Part shown: positions 1 to 17,002 of the stretch, piece by piece
Numbering within the stretch: the first letter of the stretch is position 1
Layout: every line of letters begins with the position of its first letter
Source: Craterostigma plantagineum
Lineage: Eukaryota; Streptophyta; Magnoliopsida; Lamiales; Linderniaceae
NCBI GenBank assembly: GCA_027422505.1
Contig: JAPQWV010000005.1
Span: 8,313,501-8,377,500 of the forward strand
Length of the DNA stretch: 64,000 bases
Direction of reading: 5' to 3'
Position numbers and translations under genes: made by a program
Notes under the pieces: generated by a model
Database searches by the model: none
What the model was told of the DNA's origin: nothing
Seen by the model: only the letters and a program-made list of their open reading frames with translations

Positions 1-977
1 CAGTCATTGATGAGGACTGCCCCCCTTCAAAGTCGAAGATGGGAGAAGATCTTAACCTGCCATGGGAAAATGCCAAAGTAAAGGCTCCATATTAAGAAGA
101 GATTCGAAGGAGAATCTGGAGGAAGGAAGACAAAATTAAAAAGCTGGATGAGCTGGAACTTAACGGTCTGACCCATCTTCACATGAACAAAGCCCACCAA
201 TACCTGCTCTCTCTCTCTCTCTCCGTCAAATACTCATGCTGAAGGGAAAAGGAATTGGCTTGGATGCACTCCAAAAAGAAGAGGCGAAAAGACCCAGAAT
301 CAGATAAGTCCTGGGAGTACGAAAGGATCGCTACAACCTTATAGATTTTCCCATCTACAAAAATGCGACGAGAAAACTACGAAGTCGAAGAACTAAATGA
401 GGCCGACCTCGCATACATCAGAGGTGAAGACATCGAACAAATAGTAGGAATCTACAAGATGCTTGGAACTCTTCAGAATCCGGATCTCAAGTTGGGCTAC
501 AATACTCTAAAGCAATTCATGTTGCGCCAAGTCAAGTTCAACGCAATTCATGACCTTCTAATGGCCCTAGAAAGTAACTTGAAGAAGGTGAATCTCACAA
601 AGCCATCTTTCGAACTCCCAGAGGTTGGTTATGGTGAAGGTCACATCATCAATGAAGACGACGATCCATCCGTGGTCTACGTCAACTATAAGGGAGAGAA
701 AAGTCTTATGAAGACTTCAGAGATTCCCAAGTTCTGTGACGGAACTCTTCTGATCATTCGAAGCAAACTCAGAATGATTCTGGAACAACTGAGATTCGAG
801 GAGGTCGAAGTCAAAGAGAATTACGAAAAGCTGATCGATGCCATCTCTGAGCGACTTTCCTTTTGTAGAAGGTTGAGATCGTATGAGGTCTTCTTAGGAC
901 TCAGACGATCAGTCTACTCACTGGTGAAACCCAAGAAAAAGAAGACGCAAAGGACGCCAAGGCGGAAAGGACGCTAA
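1..977 (+). pseudogene. Gag-like accessory ORF, C-terminal fragment (Sirevirus-type element)
   Basis: This is a broken copy of the domain encoded at about 19600-20544. From base 52 the plus strand reads LPWENAKVKAPY, then a stop near 92, then EEIRRRIWRKEDKIKK, which matches the downstream copy. An open frame from 363 to 977 (204 aa) continues with FMLRQVKFNAIHDL, MALESNLKKVN, KFCDGTL and LGLRRS, all shared with the 19690-20544 protein. A basic tail (KPKKKKTQRTPRRKGR) precedes a polypurine tract, so this is the 3' end of an LTR element running in from the left. The function of the domain is unknown to me. A stretch around 210-360 (CT-rich) does not align and may be an insertion. Confidence 0.7.
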
Positions 978-986
978 GAGGGAGAT

Positions 987-1300
987 TGTTAGGAATATTT
1001 TGTAGCGTCCTTCAATTATTTAAGTCAGGGGTTTTATTTTGTTATTAAGTGGGTTGTAGTAGTTTGGTGAGACATACGTAATTTAGTATATGCTTGGTTA
1101 TTGGGCTTTAATATACTAATTAATTGTGGTATATAAAGCCCTTACTTACCCTAATTAGGGTTTATCAAAAGAATTCACAAAGTAAGACACCTTGTACCTT
1201 TCCTAAGAAAAACACACACTACACACACTGCAAGGTGTTCTTCATGCTAAGACATTTAAGCTCTTCTTTTGATCCTTGTTTGGTAATGTCAGGGCCCACA
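987..1300 (+). repeat. LTR of a Sirevirus-type copia element (probable 3' LTR)
   Basis: A purine tract AAGAGGGAGAT (976-986) directly precedes TGTTAGGAATATT. A TATA-like GGTATATAAAGCCC lies near 1126-1139, and the segment ends AGGGCCCACA at 1300. The last 100 bases (AAAAACACACACT, TGATCCTTGTTTGGTAAT) match the LTR end at 52440-52531, which is followed by a tRNA-Met primer site. Here no primer site follows, as expected for a 3' LTR. Both ends are inferred from TG...CA and that comparison. Confidence 0.65.
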
Positions 1301-1464
1301 TGCATGTATCATTGAAAATTACTGCATAGCCGTGCAGAAGATAACACCGCGGAAACGTGATCGACCCGTTCACTGTGCCTTTTATAATGGCAGTGATGTA
1401 TAACGTCCGTAGAAGACGAGCATTTGATACACACAACATATGTCACCAAGTTCAAGTGGGAGAT

Positions 1465-2125
1465 TGTTGGGGATATGCTCTCGGAATGCCATTCAAGAAT
1501 GTAATGAATAGGGCATAGACGTAAACGTGTTATTCACATTATAATATTTGAATATTGTATTCGAATATTTATGGAATGAATGTTATATTTGATTTTACAA
1601 GTAATTCCTTTATAGGCATATTATTTTTTTAAATTAGTTCTTACTTGGCATCAGGTAAGATGGTAAGTAAATATAGCCTATATATAGCGAGTTTTGTCAC
1701 CAATTCTCATGGGATGAGAGATGGGGCATCTGTGAGCTATTATTCTCATATATTAAATTTGTCCATAAGTCTTAGACATCAGTAGGGTGACTGAATGTCG
1801 ATAATGACTTATTTGTTGACGACTCCTAAATGATTGAGTCAATGGTTCACTTGGGAAGTGGGAGGTCGTAACATTGATATGAGTTGAATCGGGGAATAAC
1901 TTATATTTGGATACGACTCGTAATCGACGATCACATGGCTAACTACTCGTTGAGTGTCAATGATCGGTTGATTGACTATAGTAGTATACGTGGACCTTAG
2001 ACCGAATGGTCATTGACAGAGTTGGCTTAGGGGTCCTGACTTGTTACTAGTTTGCTAGGCCCTCCTTGTTCGAGGAAGAACATGGGTCAGCGGCGACATG
2101 CGGTCTTGACAACGAAGTGCAACTG
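1465..2125 (+). repeat. Dispersed LTR-like repeat 'A', copy 1
   Basis: A purine tract AGTGGGAGAT (1455-1464) precedes TGTTGGGGATATGCTCTC. The next ~650 bases align with 26689-27415 and 53422-54145: shared blocks include GTTCTTACTTGGCAT, CATGGGATGAGAGA, TCACTTGGGAAGTGGGAGGTCGTAACATTGATAT and TTTGCTAGGC. The PPT plus TG start marks it as a copia-type LTR. Similarity stops near 2125, where Sirevirus gag sequence begins, so this copy is 3'-truncated. The stretch 1301-1454 between the two LTRs has no feature I recognise. Confidence 0.6.
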
Positions 2126-2279
2126 CTTAATAATAGTTACAAAACACTGGAAATACCACTGTCGAGTGACTATGATTCAGTATACCCCTTAGAAAATAAT
2201 TTTAAGAACGAGGAAGCGCATATGATTATTCTAAAAATTCATCTTTCTTTTATGTTCCTCCTATTGCCAACAAAATGAA

Positions 2280-4538
2280 TTGGACTCCGACGTCGAGCCG
2301 AACATGAAAACCCTTGGAAAACAGTTAGCTCTCATTGGACAAATGATGAGCAAGAAGTACTTCAAGAAGAAGTCTTCAACCTCAGCCAATAGATTTCGGA
2401 CTACAAGCTCCAATAACAAAGAACGTGCTCCGGAGAGTTCCGAAGTCAAGAATCCCAAAGAGACTAACAAATGCTTTAACTGTGGCAAAGCAGGTCACTT
2501 CGCCAGAGAGTGCACTCTCCCGAAGAAAAGAGATGCAAACTACTACTCCAGGAAGTTTCAATTGACAAAACAGAAAGAAGCTGGAGTAGCTCTCATGGCC
2601 GAACAGGACCAATGGCTCGAGGACACGTCGAACTCCGAAGAAGAGAACTAAGCCCTCATGGCCCGTCTCGACAACGAATTGGACGCCGAAACATCCACTC
2701 GTACGGACGACGACAACTCATCCACGTCTTCAAACGAGGTAGTCACTCCTTCCACATTATTGACCATGTTAGAATCATATCAAAAGCAATATGCTAACAT
2801 GAAACGTGAGCAGAAAAGTAAAATGGAAGTAGAGAACGAACTTGAGAGAGCTCATGAGGAGATAGATAGTCTCGAACAAGAACTTAGGAGCTCTAGTGCA
2901 AAAATAGATGAACTTACTAAGAGCCTACAGTCTAGAGAGACTAGTCAACCTCAACTAGGATAACAGAGTGAAAAGATTAAGGAATTAGAAGATAGGCTAG
3001 CAAATAACTACAATTGCTTGGTTAGAAATCTCAACGAGAAAGCCATTTTAAATTGTAGGATAACCGAAGCTACCTCTAAGATCACTAACTTAGAAGCTCA
3101 ATTAGAAACATCGAATGCTAAGATTAGTGAGCTTAGTAAGGATTTCGATGCCTGTCAAGCCGCTAAACTAACCGTGGAAAATAATTATACTCTCCTAAGT
3201 GAGGAACGCAAGAAACTATATGCCAAAGTAAAGAAATTAGACGATATAGTTACGCGTAGGGGACAATCCGAAGAGACGATATTTTTGAACAAACCCAAGG
3301 ATATAGAGTTCTATAATCCTATAGAAGGCATATGTTTCACTAACCCGTGTGTTTTACAAAAGAAAGAAATATACGATGTTAAACACATGGGCTTAGGAAT
3401 AACCTCCCTTAGAAATTTTACTGAATCGTCTTATGAAAATACTTTCGATTCATCCATTAGACAAGGTCCACATGGTCCAGAAATCCCCTTTGACTACAAA
3501 GAACTAAATGAAAGGGACAAAAATAAGAAAGAAACTCTAACACCTGTCTGCAATTTAGTTCAAATTCTACCTCCTGACTCTCGAACACACCACGAGGAAG
3601 TTAAAACAATTAATTATAAAACTCTACAAACCCCCTATCATAAAACAGATAGAGGAGTCGCAGGCAAAGTTAGAAAAAGAACGAGAGAATTTCGAAGCTG
3701 AAAAGAAAAAATTCTTTAAGGAGATGAAAAATCTCAAGGCTTCCTCGTCCTTCCAAACTACCTCTCACGCTATTACAAAAAGCGTGAAAAATGAAAAATC
3801 GCCTTTGAAAGATAAATATTGTAAAATAATTCTGTTAAAAGTGTTATGACTAATTTCACTTTACCTACGTCTACAGGGAGCGTAGCGTCAGCACTAAAAA
3901 CAAAGGCGAGAGTGTCTAGCACTAAGATAAAGAAGGAGACATTAGATTTAAATGTTTCTGCGCATGCTACTCCTTCTTTTACAATAAAAGACACTCGTAG
4001 AAATAAAAGAGCTATTTCCACTTTTAAGATAGTTGCTTCTACTTATTCACTTCAGCCGATCACCTTTAGAAGCACCAAATTCGAAATAGGGTCTACGTCA
4101 AAAATTAATCATTCTGAAACAAATGCCACTAGGAAGACACGTAGGAAACAAGATCCAGCCATAAAGAAAGCTTATGGCGCCGTACATGAATGTACTCACC
4201 TAAGGTATCCCGTAGAAATTAAATCCCCCAAGCACCTTAGGAGACTATCACAAGAAAAGATCTTTTCCTCAGTCAAACCCTCCAAAGCATTTGTACGTGC
4301 TGAAATTAACCTTCCCTGTAAGGTTCAACCCAAATGGGTTCCTAAATCTCCGCCTAGGACGACAAAAGCCAAAAGGGCCAAGTCTCTTATAGAGGCAAAA
4401 CCCAAATCCACTTTTTCAAAAGTGCAATGGGTTATTAAGACTCTTCCAAAAATAGATTTAGGAGTCATATCTGAATCCAAAACTATATCTGCTAATCCGA
4501 GAGGACCCATATTTAAGTGGGTACCTAAAGCTCTCTAA
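2280..4538 (+). pseudogene. Sirevirus-type copia gag (decayed, N-terminus missing)
   Basis: A single reading frame carries a CCHC zinc knuckle (CFNCGKAGHFAREC, about 2473-2514), then acidic and long coiled-coil-like segments rich in E, L and K (2750-3240), then a basic region with the repeated phrase KWVP (4330, 4520). Gag packages element RNA; a coiled-coil extension after the knuckle is typical of Sirevirus gag. In-frame stops at 2649-2651, 2961-2963 and 3699-3701, and more between 3702 and 3845, kill the frame. The N-terminal half of gag is absent because repeat 'A' abuts at about 2125. Confidence 0.75.
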
Positions 4539-4545
4539 ATTATTT

Positions 4546-7500
4546 TTGCAGATCCATCATGTGTGGTACCTCGACTCTGGTTGCTCCACACACATGACTG
4601 GTAATCAAGAGCTGCTGAGCAACTACAAAGACCGACCTAACGGCAAAGTCAGATTTGGGAACAACGATTCAGCCCCGATTCTAGGACTTGGGGATATCAG
4701 TCTGAAGAATCTGACCATCAAAGATGTCTCATACGTCGAATGCCCCCGCCATAACTTGTTCAGCATAGGCCAATTCTGTGACAAAGGCTTCCAGGTGGTC
4801 TTCCATGCTGACCGGTGCAGAATTTTGGATAGTCAGGACACAAAACTCCTTCAAGGACTTCGGAGATCCAATCTTTACACGATCAACCTGACGTCTGTGC
4901 GGCCCGCGACAGCTGTATGCCTCATTTCTCAGACTGATTTACAGAGGAACAGCTTATGGCATCAACGACTGTCTCATCTGAATATGAAAGCTCTCCAACG
5001 CCTTTCTACGAAAAAGTTGGTTCACGATCTTCCAACTATACTACTACAAAAGGAGCAACACTGTTCGGCATGTCACCTAGGAAAAACGAAGCAAGCATCT
5101 CATCACGTCAAGCAAATTGCGTCTACTTCTCGACCATTGGAACTAATTCACATGGATCTCTGTGGTCCGATGCAGACTGAGAGTATCAATGGAAGAAAGT
5201 ATGTCCTAGTGATTGTGGATGACTATTCTCGCTACACGTGGATTAAGTTCCGCCGAACTAAAGATGAGACTGGTGACTTGATTGTCAATTTTGTGAACAC
5301 AACTCAAAATCTGCTGCAACAGACTATTCAAGTTGTTCGAACAGACAACGGCACTGAGTTCAAGAACAATCACCTCAGTGAGTTTTATCAGAAACTTGGA
5401 ATAACTCAACAATTTTCAGCCGCCAAAACACATCAACAAAATTGGGTCGTTGAAAGGAAAAATCGAACACTAATGGAAGCCACTCGTACAATGCTGATCC
5501 AATCGGGACTTCCACACTTTCTATGGGCTGAAGCAGTCAATACCGCTTGTTTTACTCAAAACAGGACGGTGGTTCACAAACTGTTCAACAAGACTCCGTA
5601 CGAGATTGTGAATAATAGAGTGCCCAACATCTCTTTCCTTAAAGTCTTCGGGTGCAAGTGCTTTGTGGCGAACGACCGAGAGCAACGTGCAAAGTTCGAC
5701 CCTAAAGCATTCGAAGCTACGTTTGTCTGGTATTCTTCAACATCAAAAGTGTACCGAGTATACATCAAGTCTAACCGAACTATTAAGGAAAGCTATAATG
5801 TCACTTTCCACGAAGTGGCAGAGATGGCTTCTGGTCAATTCAGTCCAGGACCCGTGCCTCACCCGTTGGTTCCTGCTCAAATCAGATCAGGACCCATTCT
5901 CAACCCGTTGGCTTCTGACGACAACATTTCAGAACCCGTAATCACTGGTGTGTTGGCACAAAACCAACAAAAGATGGCAACAACTTCAGGATCAGTGTCA
6001 GACGAAGCAACGAGACTTGCAATAGACGACTTGGATTCTCTCTTCGAACCGGTATATCGGCCATACATGCCTACACCAACAATGGATTATCTACCGAACG
6101 AGACCGACGTACCAAGTTCATCTCACACCTCTACCCCACCCGATGCAGAATTGCCACAGAACACCGAAGAACCTACAGTGGTCATCGAGGAAGTATCATC
6201 AGAGACGATCAATCCAAGTGCAGTATTGGAACTTCCTCAGACAAATGATCAATCGGAGACTATAGGCAATTTAGATCCACAGATGGCTGACGCATCGACT
6301 TCAGCCTTGCCTCATGAGCGCAAGTGGACGAGAGGCCACTCGGTTGATCAGATAATTGGCGATCCTTGGGTTGGTGTGAGGACACGCCGTCAACACAGTC
6401 TTTTCAGTTGCTTCCTGAGCCAAAACGAGCCTACCAAAGTAGCAGACGCACTTCGAGACCCGTATTGGACAATTGCAATGCAAGAGGAAATCAATCAATT
6501 CGAACGACTTCAAGTGTGGACCTTGGTACCCCGTCCACATGGGAAAACAGTGGTCGGAACTAAATTGGGTTTTCAAGAATAAGAAGAATGAAGATGGTGA
6601 AGTGATCCGGAACAAAGCAAGGCTAGTTGCTAAGGGATACAATCAACAGGAAGGCATCGACTATGACGAGACTTATGCTCCTGTTGCCCGTATCGAAGCT
6701 ATTCGCCTCCTGCTGGCTTATGCGGCTCACAAAGACTTCAAAGTCTATCAGATGGATGTTAAAACCGCCTTTCTCAACAGCGTGTTAAAAGAAGAAGTCT
6801 ACGTCGCTCAGCCGGAAGGTTTCGTTGATCAAGAACATCCCGATCATGTCTATCGCTTGGACAAAGCTCTCTATGGACTAAAACAAGCCCCACGTGCTTG
6901 GTACGATGTCCTGAGTGATTTCCTCGTGAAGTCTGGATTCATACGAGGAACGATAGACACAACTCTCTTCATTAAATGACATGACAAAGATCTGATGGTC
7001 GTCCAAGTATACGTCGACGACATCATCTTCGAATCAACAAATCCTCGGCTCCACAAGAAGTTTGAAGATCTCATGAAGAGCAAATTCGAGATGAGTCACA
7101 TGGAAGAGATGCAATTTTTCTTAGGCCTTCAAGTCAGGCAGCTCAATGATGGAATTTTCATCAGTCAGACAAAATACATCAAGGATATTCTGAAGAAATT
7201 CCATCAAGACCAGAGCAAGCCTCTCAGCACTCCTATGTCACCAAGCTGCAAGTTGGATGTCGATCCCTCTGGTAAATCGGTCGACATCACACTGTATCGC
7301 AGCATCATTGGATCTCTTCTCTACCTCACTTCGAGTCGGCCGGATATCATGTTTGCCACGTGCTTGTGTGCCCGTTTTCAAGCCGATCTCAAAGAATCCC
7401 ATATGCTCGCGGTCAAAAGAATTTTACGCTACCTAAAGGGCACTTCTACCCTTGGCCTATGGTATCCAAAGGGTACGAATTTTAAACTTATCGGCTACAC

Positions 7501-7954
7501 TGACGCTGACTATGCAGGTTGCCGAATGGACAGGAAAAGCACGTCCGGTGGCGCTCAATTTCTAGGCGAAAAGCTGGTTTGCTGGTCATCCAAAAAGCAA
7601 AAATGTGTGTCCACTTCGACGGCAGAAGCAGAATACGTAGCTGCCGCCAGCTGTTGCTCACAGATGCTGTGGATGCGGACACAGCTTCGCGACTATGGGT
7701 ACAATCTAAATAATATACCCATATATAGTGATAGTCAGAGTGCAATCGCCATTACTTGCAATCCTGTTCATCATTCACGCACAAAACACATAGACATTAG
7801 ATATCATTTTATCAAAGATCACGTAGAAAAAGGCACGATAGAGATGTACTTTGTGAACACGGAGTTTCAACTAGCCGACATTTTCACCAAGGCCTTGGAT
7901 GAGAAACGATTTCAATTCCTTGTCGGAAAATTAGGCATGTTGAATCTTCCGTAA
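4546..7954 (+). pseudogene. Sirevirus-type copia pol: protease, integrase, RT, RNase H
   Basis: Domain order is the Ty1/copia order. The protease motif is DSGCSTHMTG (about 4570). A gag-pre-integrase HHCC zinc finger follows (WHQRLSHLN ... CSACHLGK, 4955-5090). Integrase has HMDLCGP, RTDNGTEF and VERKNRTL as the D,D,E residues. RT has [13 protein letters not shown] and YVDDIIF. RNase H has TDADYAG, STAEAEYVAA and a final LADIFTKAL. Lesions: a one-base insertion near 6563-6566 moves RT into another frame; an in-frame TGA at 6977-6979 precedes YVDDIIF; and the usually invariant Gly of the integrase QQNG motif reads QQNW. It follows the gag frame directly. It cannot make an active enzyme as it stands. 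Confidence 0.9.
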
Positions 7955-9540
7955 TATGTGCATTACATGATCTTCTGTGCTATCACATGCTCTATTCTAT
8001 GTGTTTTCTATGCTTATTTGTCCTTATCTTGCGTGATAAAAATAATATAAAAATAAAAATAAATATAATATAAAGGGGTATGACGAAATCCTTTAGGATG
8101 CTTTGATCTAAAGTCACTTAGAATTTTACCCCCGACATGCGATCGATTTAATTGCTTAAAATTTGTCAGTCTAAGTCGCATTCTTGTGTCTAAAAGGTCA
8201 TTTGATTGTTCCACTAGACACAAAGTCACTCTACATGCGTGAGGATTCAAGCCCTGTTCCTTTTTCCTTTCTTTGGATCTACTTCTCGAGTGAGTCACAC
8301 ATAAATTACTTGTCTTACCTAGTGATTCTTGGTGTCATACTCATCTTGCGTTAGATCGTCAGGAAAATGACCAAAGGAACCGGCCTTCCGACTACCTTGT
8401 AGAAAGTGGCATGGTTCCTGCTGTGAACTTCTTCAACGATAATCTCGTACGCTCGTCAGAACGGCTGGAAGAGGAGCACCACGAAGTGAACTTCTCCAAC
8501 GATAATCCGGTCTTATATCGGGAAACAAGAAGAGGAGTGCAGCCTCGGGTACGAATTCCATAACCGAGAACTTCTCCAAATTGATAATCTCTGAAACCTC
8601 AATTGGGATTAAGAGAAGAGGAGCACGGTATCGGCCCGAGAACCAACAAAAAGAACTTCGCATGCGATAATCTCCTAGAGCCTCATGGAGAAGCGGAGCT
8701 TCAGCTTGAGCATAACATAAAAAGGGATAGTTCTTAAAAGAAAAAGAGGGAGAAAAGATTGAAAAGCAGAAAGACGCCGAAAAAAAAGGGAGACGGACGT
8801 AGAATTGGAAGACGGTTAAGAGATAAGCTCACTTCCCTTTAAATTCCTTCCGTTCTAAGTCCTAGCCAAATTATAACCCTTACAACCCTTTGATTCCACA
8901 TAGACGGTCTCTCGCTTAGGTGAAAAGATTAAAAATGCCTCGATCACAGGTAAATTGACTAAAAATTGCTTGTGTTGACTTGAGTGATAAAAATATAAAA
9001 ATCCCACGATAGCTAATTGAGAGCAAGAGCGAACCTAGTGAGAGTTGTCGAAATGGACCAGTCTATGGACTTAGGACTTTAGTTTGACGACATGACTTGA
9101 CGGCATTTTCTTCTTTCAAATGTCTCGTAAAATTTTAGGCGTGACGATTGATCGAAGCAAAATAATCTGACCCCATAAATAAAAACAAAAAATAAATATA
9201 TATATATATACATATATATAATAATAAATATGATAAATAATAAAATTCGCACATTTTGACATGAAATGTTATGTTTCATATGCATTGAATTGAATAAATG
9301 CGAATTTCTTTAGTGTATCGCACATTCTAAATGCAATGTTAGATTGCATTGGTACTGAATTGTTTAAATGCGATAAATTTTTCATTGTTTCTACCCTCAC
9401 ACAATATTTTAAAGTACATGTTTTCGGGGACCATGTATACATGCTTACTTGGTAAATTTGTGTGCTCGTGACTTGAATTGATTTCATATGCTTGCATAAT
9501 TAGTCAATTCTTGTGCATCATTTGAGGGGGAGCAAGTATA
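7955..9540 (+). other. Sirevirus 3' non-coding tail with PPT-like tract
   Basis: No coding potential is visible. The stretch aligns, with indels, to 21750-24100: shared blocks include CTCGTCAGAACGGCTGGAAGAGG, CACGAAGTGAAC, GGAGCTTCAGCTTGAGCA and the run around GAACCTAGTGAGAGTT...TCGAAATGG. It ends with TTTGAGGGGGAGCAAG (9521-9536), a polypurine tract like those preceding LTRs elsewhere here. A long non-coding region between pol and LTR with duplicated PPTs is a known Sirevirus trait. A short (TA)n lies at about 9195-9220. Confidence 0.7.
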
Positions 9541-11075
9541 AGACTTGTAGATTAGCTCCAAATATTTTTGACGTTTTTTTTTCTGAGCATTTCAGATCTT
9601 TTAAAATTAAGGAGTGAGACGTCGACACTACAAAGAGAGGAGATAGATACAAGACCAAATCTTTCAAAGATAAAATTGCCAAAAATAAGTGTTGATTAAC
9701 TCCATTATTACTAACGCTTATCTCTAAGTGGTACAGATTTTTAAATTTCTGCCAGGGGAGCTAGACGTTACTACACAGAAAATACAGGGAGTTAATTGCA
9801 TTTATTTTTAATTACTAAGGGAGGGTTTTATTTTGAAATAGGGATCAGTCTGAAAATTTTAGAAGTACTTACGATCGAGAAACTAGATAGAAGACTTGAT
9901 TCACGATCATAAGTTTCTCGATCGTAAATAGTAATGGACCTGATCCATTTAATCGCAAAACGTCCAATCGCAAACCCAACATTGACTTAATGCCAGTTAA
10001 TAAAAGTTTAACTTTTGTCAGTCGAAAAACTTTTTCTCACGCAACCCTAATCGCAAAAAAATCTCTCTAGCGAAAAACTTTCACAGACAGCTTAAAATTC
10101 TCAAAATCTTTCGATTTTCAACACCAAACTCTGTTTAAGGTAGAAATGAGATTCTTTTGACATTTGCGTGTGATTGAACTTTATTAGCATCTGCATTTTG
10201 TAGTTTTTCGCATTATTAAGATTAGATTCTCGACTTTTCTTCAAAACTGAGAAAAACCGTAACTATTTTATAGTGTTTGCGGCTTGATTTTGAATTTTAT
10301 CTGAGTTTAATGCATGCATTTAAGATAGTTTCGATATTCTCTATGAATCTGGTTGAATGAATCTTCGGAAAATCTGCATCTTCGACTGTAATTTGAGTTT
10401 TGATGAAACTGGGTATTTGAATGTTTAAAGCCATCGAAGAACTTTGTCGATCGCAAACAGTCTTATTTGAATTCCGATTTAATTGAGATACTGTTTGTGT
10501 CGAATTAGTTTTTCGATCGGTAAAATTCTGATTTAGTCGCTAAGATAGACGATTTTGACCGAAAACATTTACTTACCATCGAGAAATCTAATTAGGATTT
10601 TTGTGAGCGAAAAACTTACGCACTGATTAGACAATTTAGATGCAAATTTTATCGAGCGTAAAACTTACTATCGTAAAATAGAATTTTCGTGTTAATTGGA
10701 TTTTGGTCGTAAAAATTTAGCAGCGAAAAAAAAAATTAATTTTTCAACGCTTAATTTTTCGATCGTAAAATTCGCCGCTTCGGACTTAATTGATTGAAAA
10801 ATTTCTCGATGGTTGACTTATTCTCTCGTTGATTAATTTCTCGATATAATTATATCGCAGCGAAAAAAAATTTTTTTACTTACAATCGAAAATCACATAC
10901 CGCTCGACAAATTTCAAATCGAAAATTTTATTCAATCGAGGAAAATTTTTCGATAGTAAATTTACCTGAGATGTAATTTCTCGATCGTAAATTTACACGG
11001 AATTTTTCTCGATCGTAAAATTGATCGACTACAGTCACGATTTCAACTTCAACACTTAGGAAATTTTTCTAAGTC
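9541..11075 (+). repeat. Leader-like region with many TCGATCGTAAA-type repeats
   Basis: There is no open frame of note. From about 9870 to 11030 the sequence holds roughly 25 degenerate copies of an oligomer around TCTCGATCGTAAA or TCGCAAAA, often palindromic at TCGATCG. Similar wording (TTTTCTCGACCGAAAATTTTCTCGG) appears at 16720-16745, just before the gag-like ORF, which suggests the two stretches were one leader now separated by the DRP2 fragment. That link is inference. Confidence 0.5.
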
Positions 11076-16680
<5,605 letters not shown>

Positions 16681-17002
16681 AATTGAAATCAAGATATAGG
16701 AAATCAAATTGCAATTCAATTTTCTCGACCGAAAATTTTCTCGGCATGAACAGTGACTTACTGATTTAATACTTAGCGAAATTTCGAACTATTTTTCACA
16801 CGACATATATTTCATTCGAAATTACATTCATGCCATCACGATTTTTAAAATTGAACTTACACTATGCATTTGATATGATTTCAATTCAAAATTCATCAAA
16901 CATGCTATTATTTACAATATTACTATAGTTTGATGAAATTTATTCATATTTCAACTGAAAATAAAATTGATCTAATATACTTTTATATCTCTTATTTTTC
17001 AG
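16681..17002 (+). other. AT-rich leader before the gag-like ORF
   Basis: This short leader has several ATTTTCTCG/CGAAATTTCG motifs and ends CTTATTTTTCAG directly before the ATG at 17003. That is a good 3' splice-site context and could mean the ORF is reached by splicing. No LTR or tRNA primer site is visible here. Confidence 0.4.
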
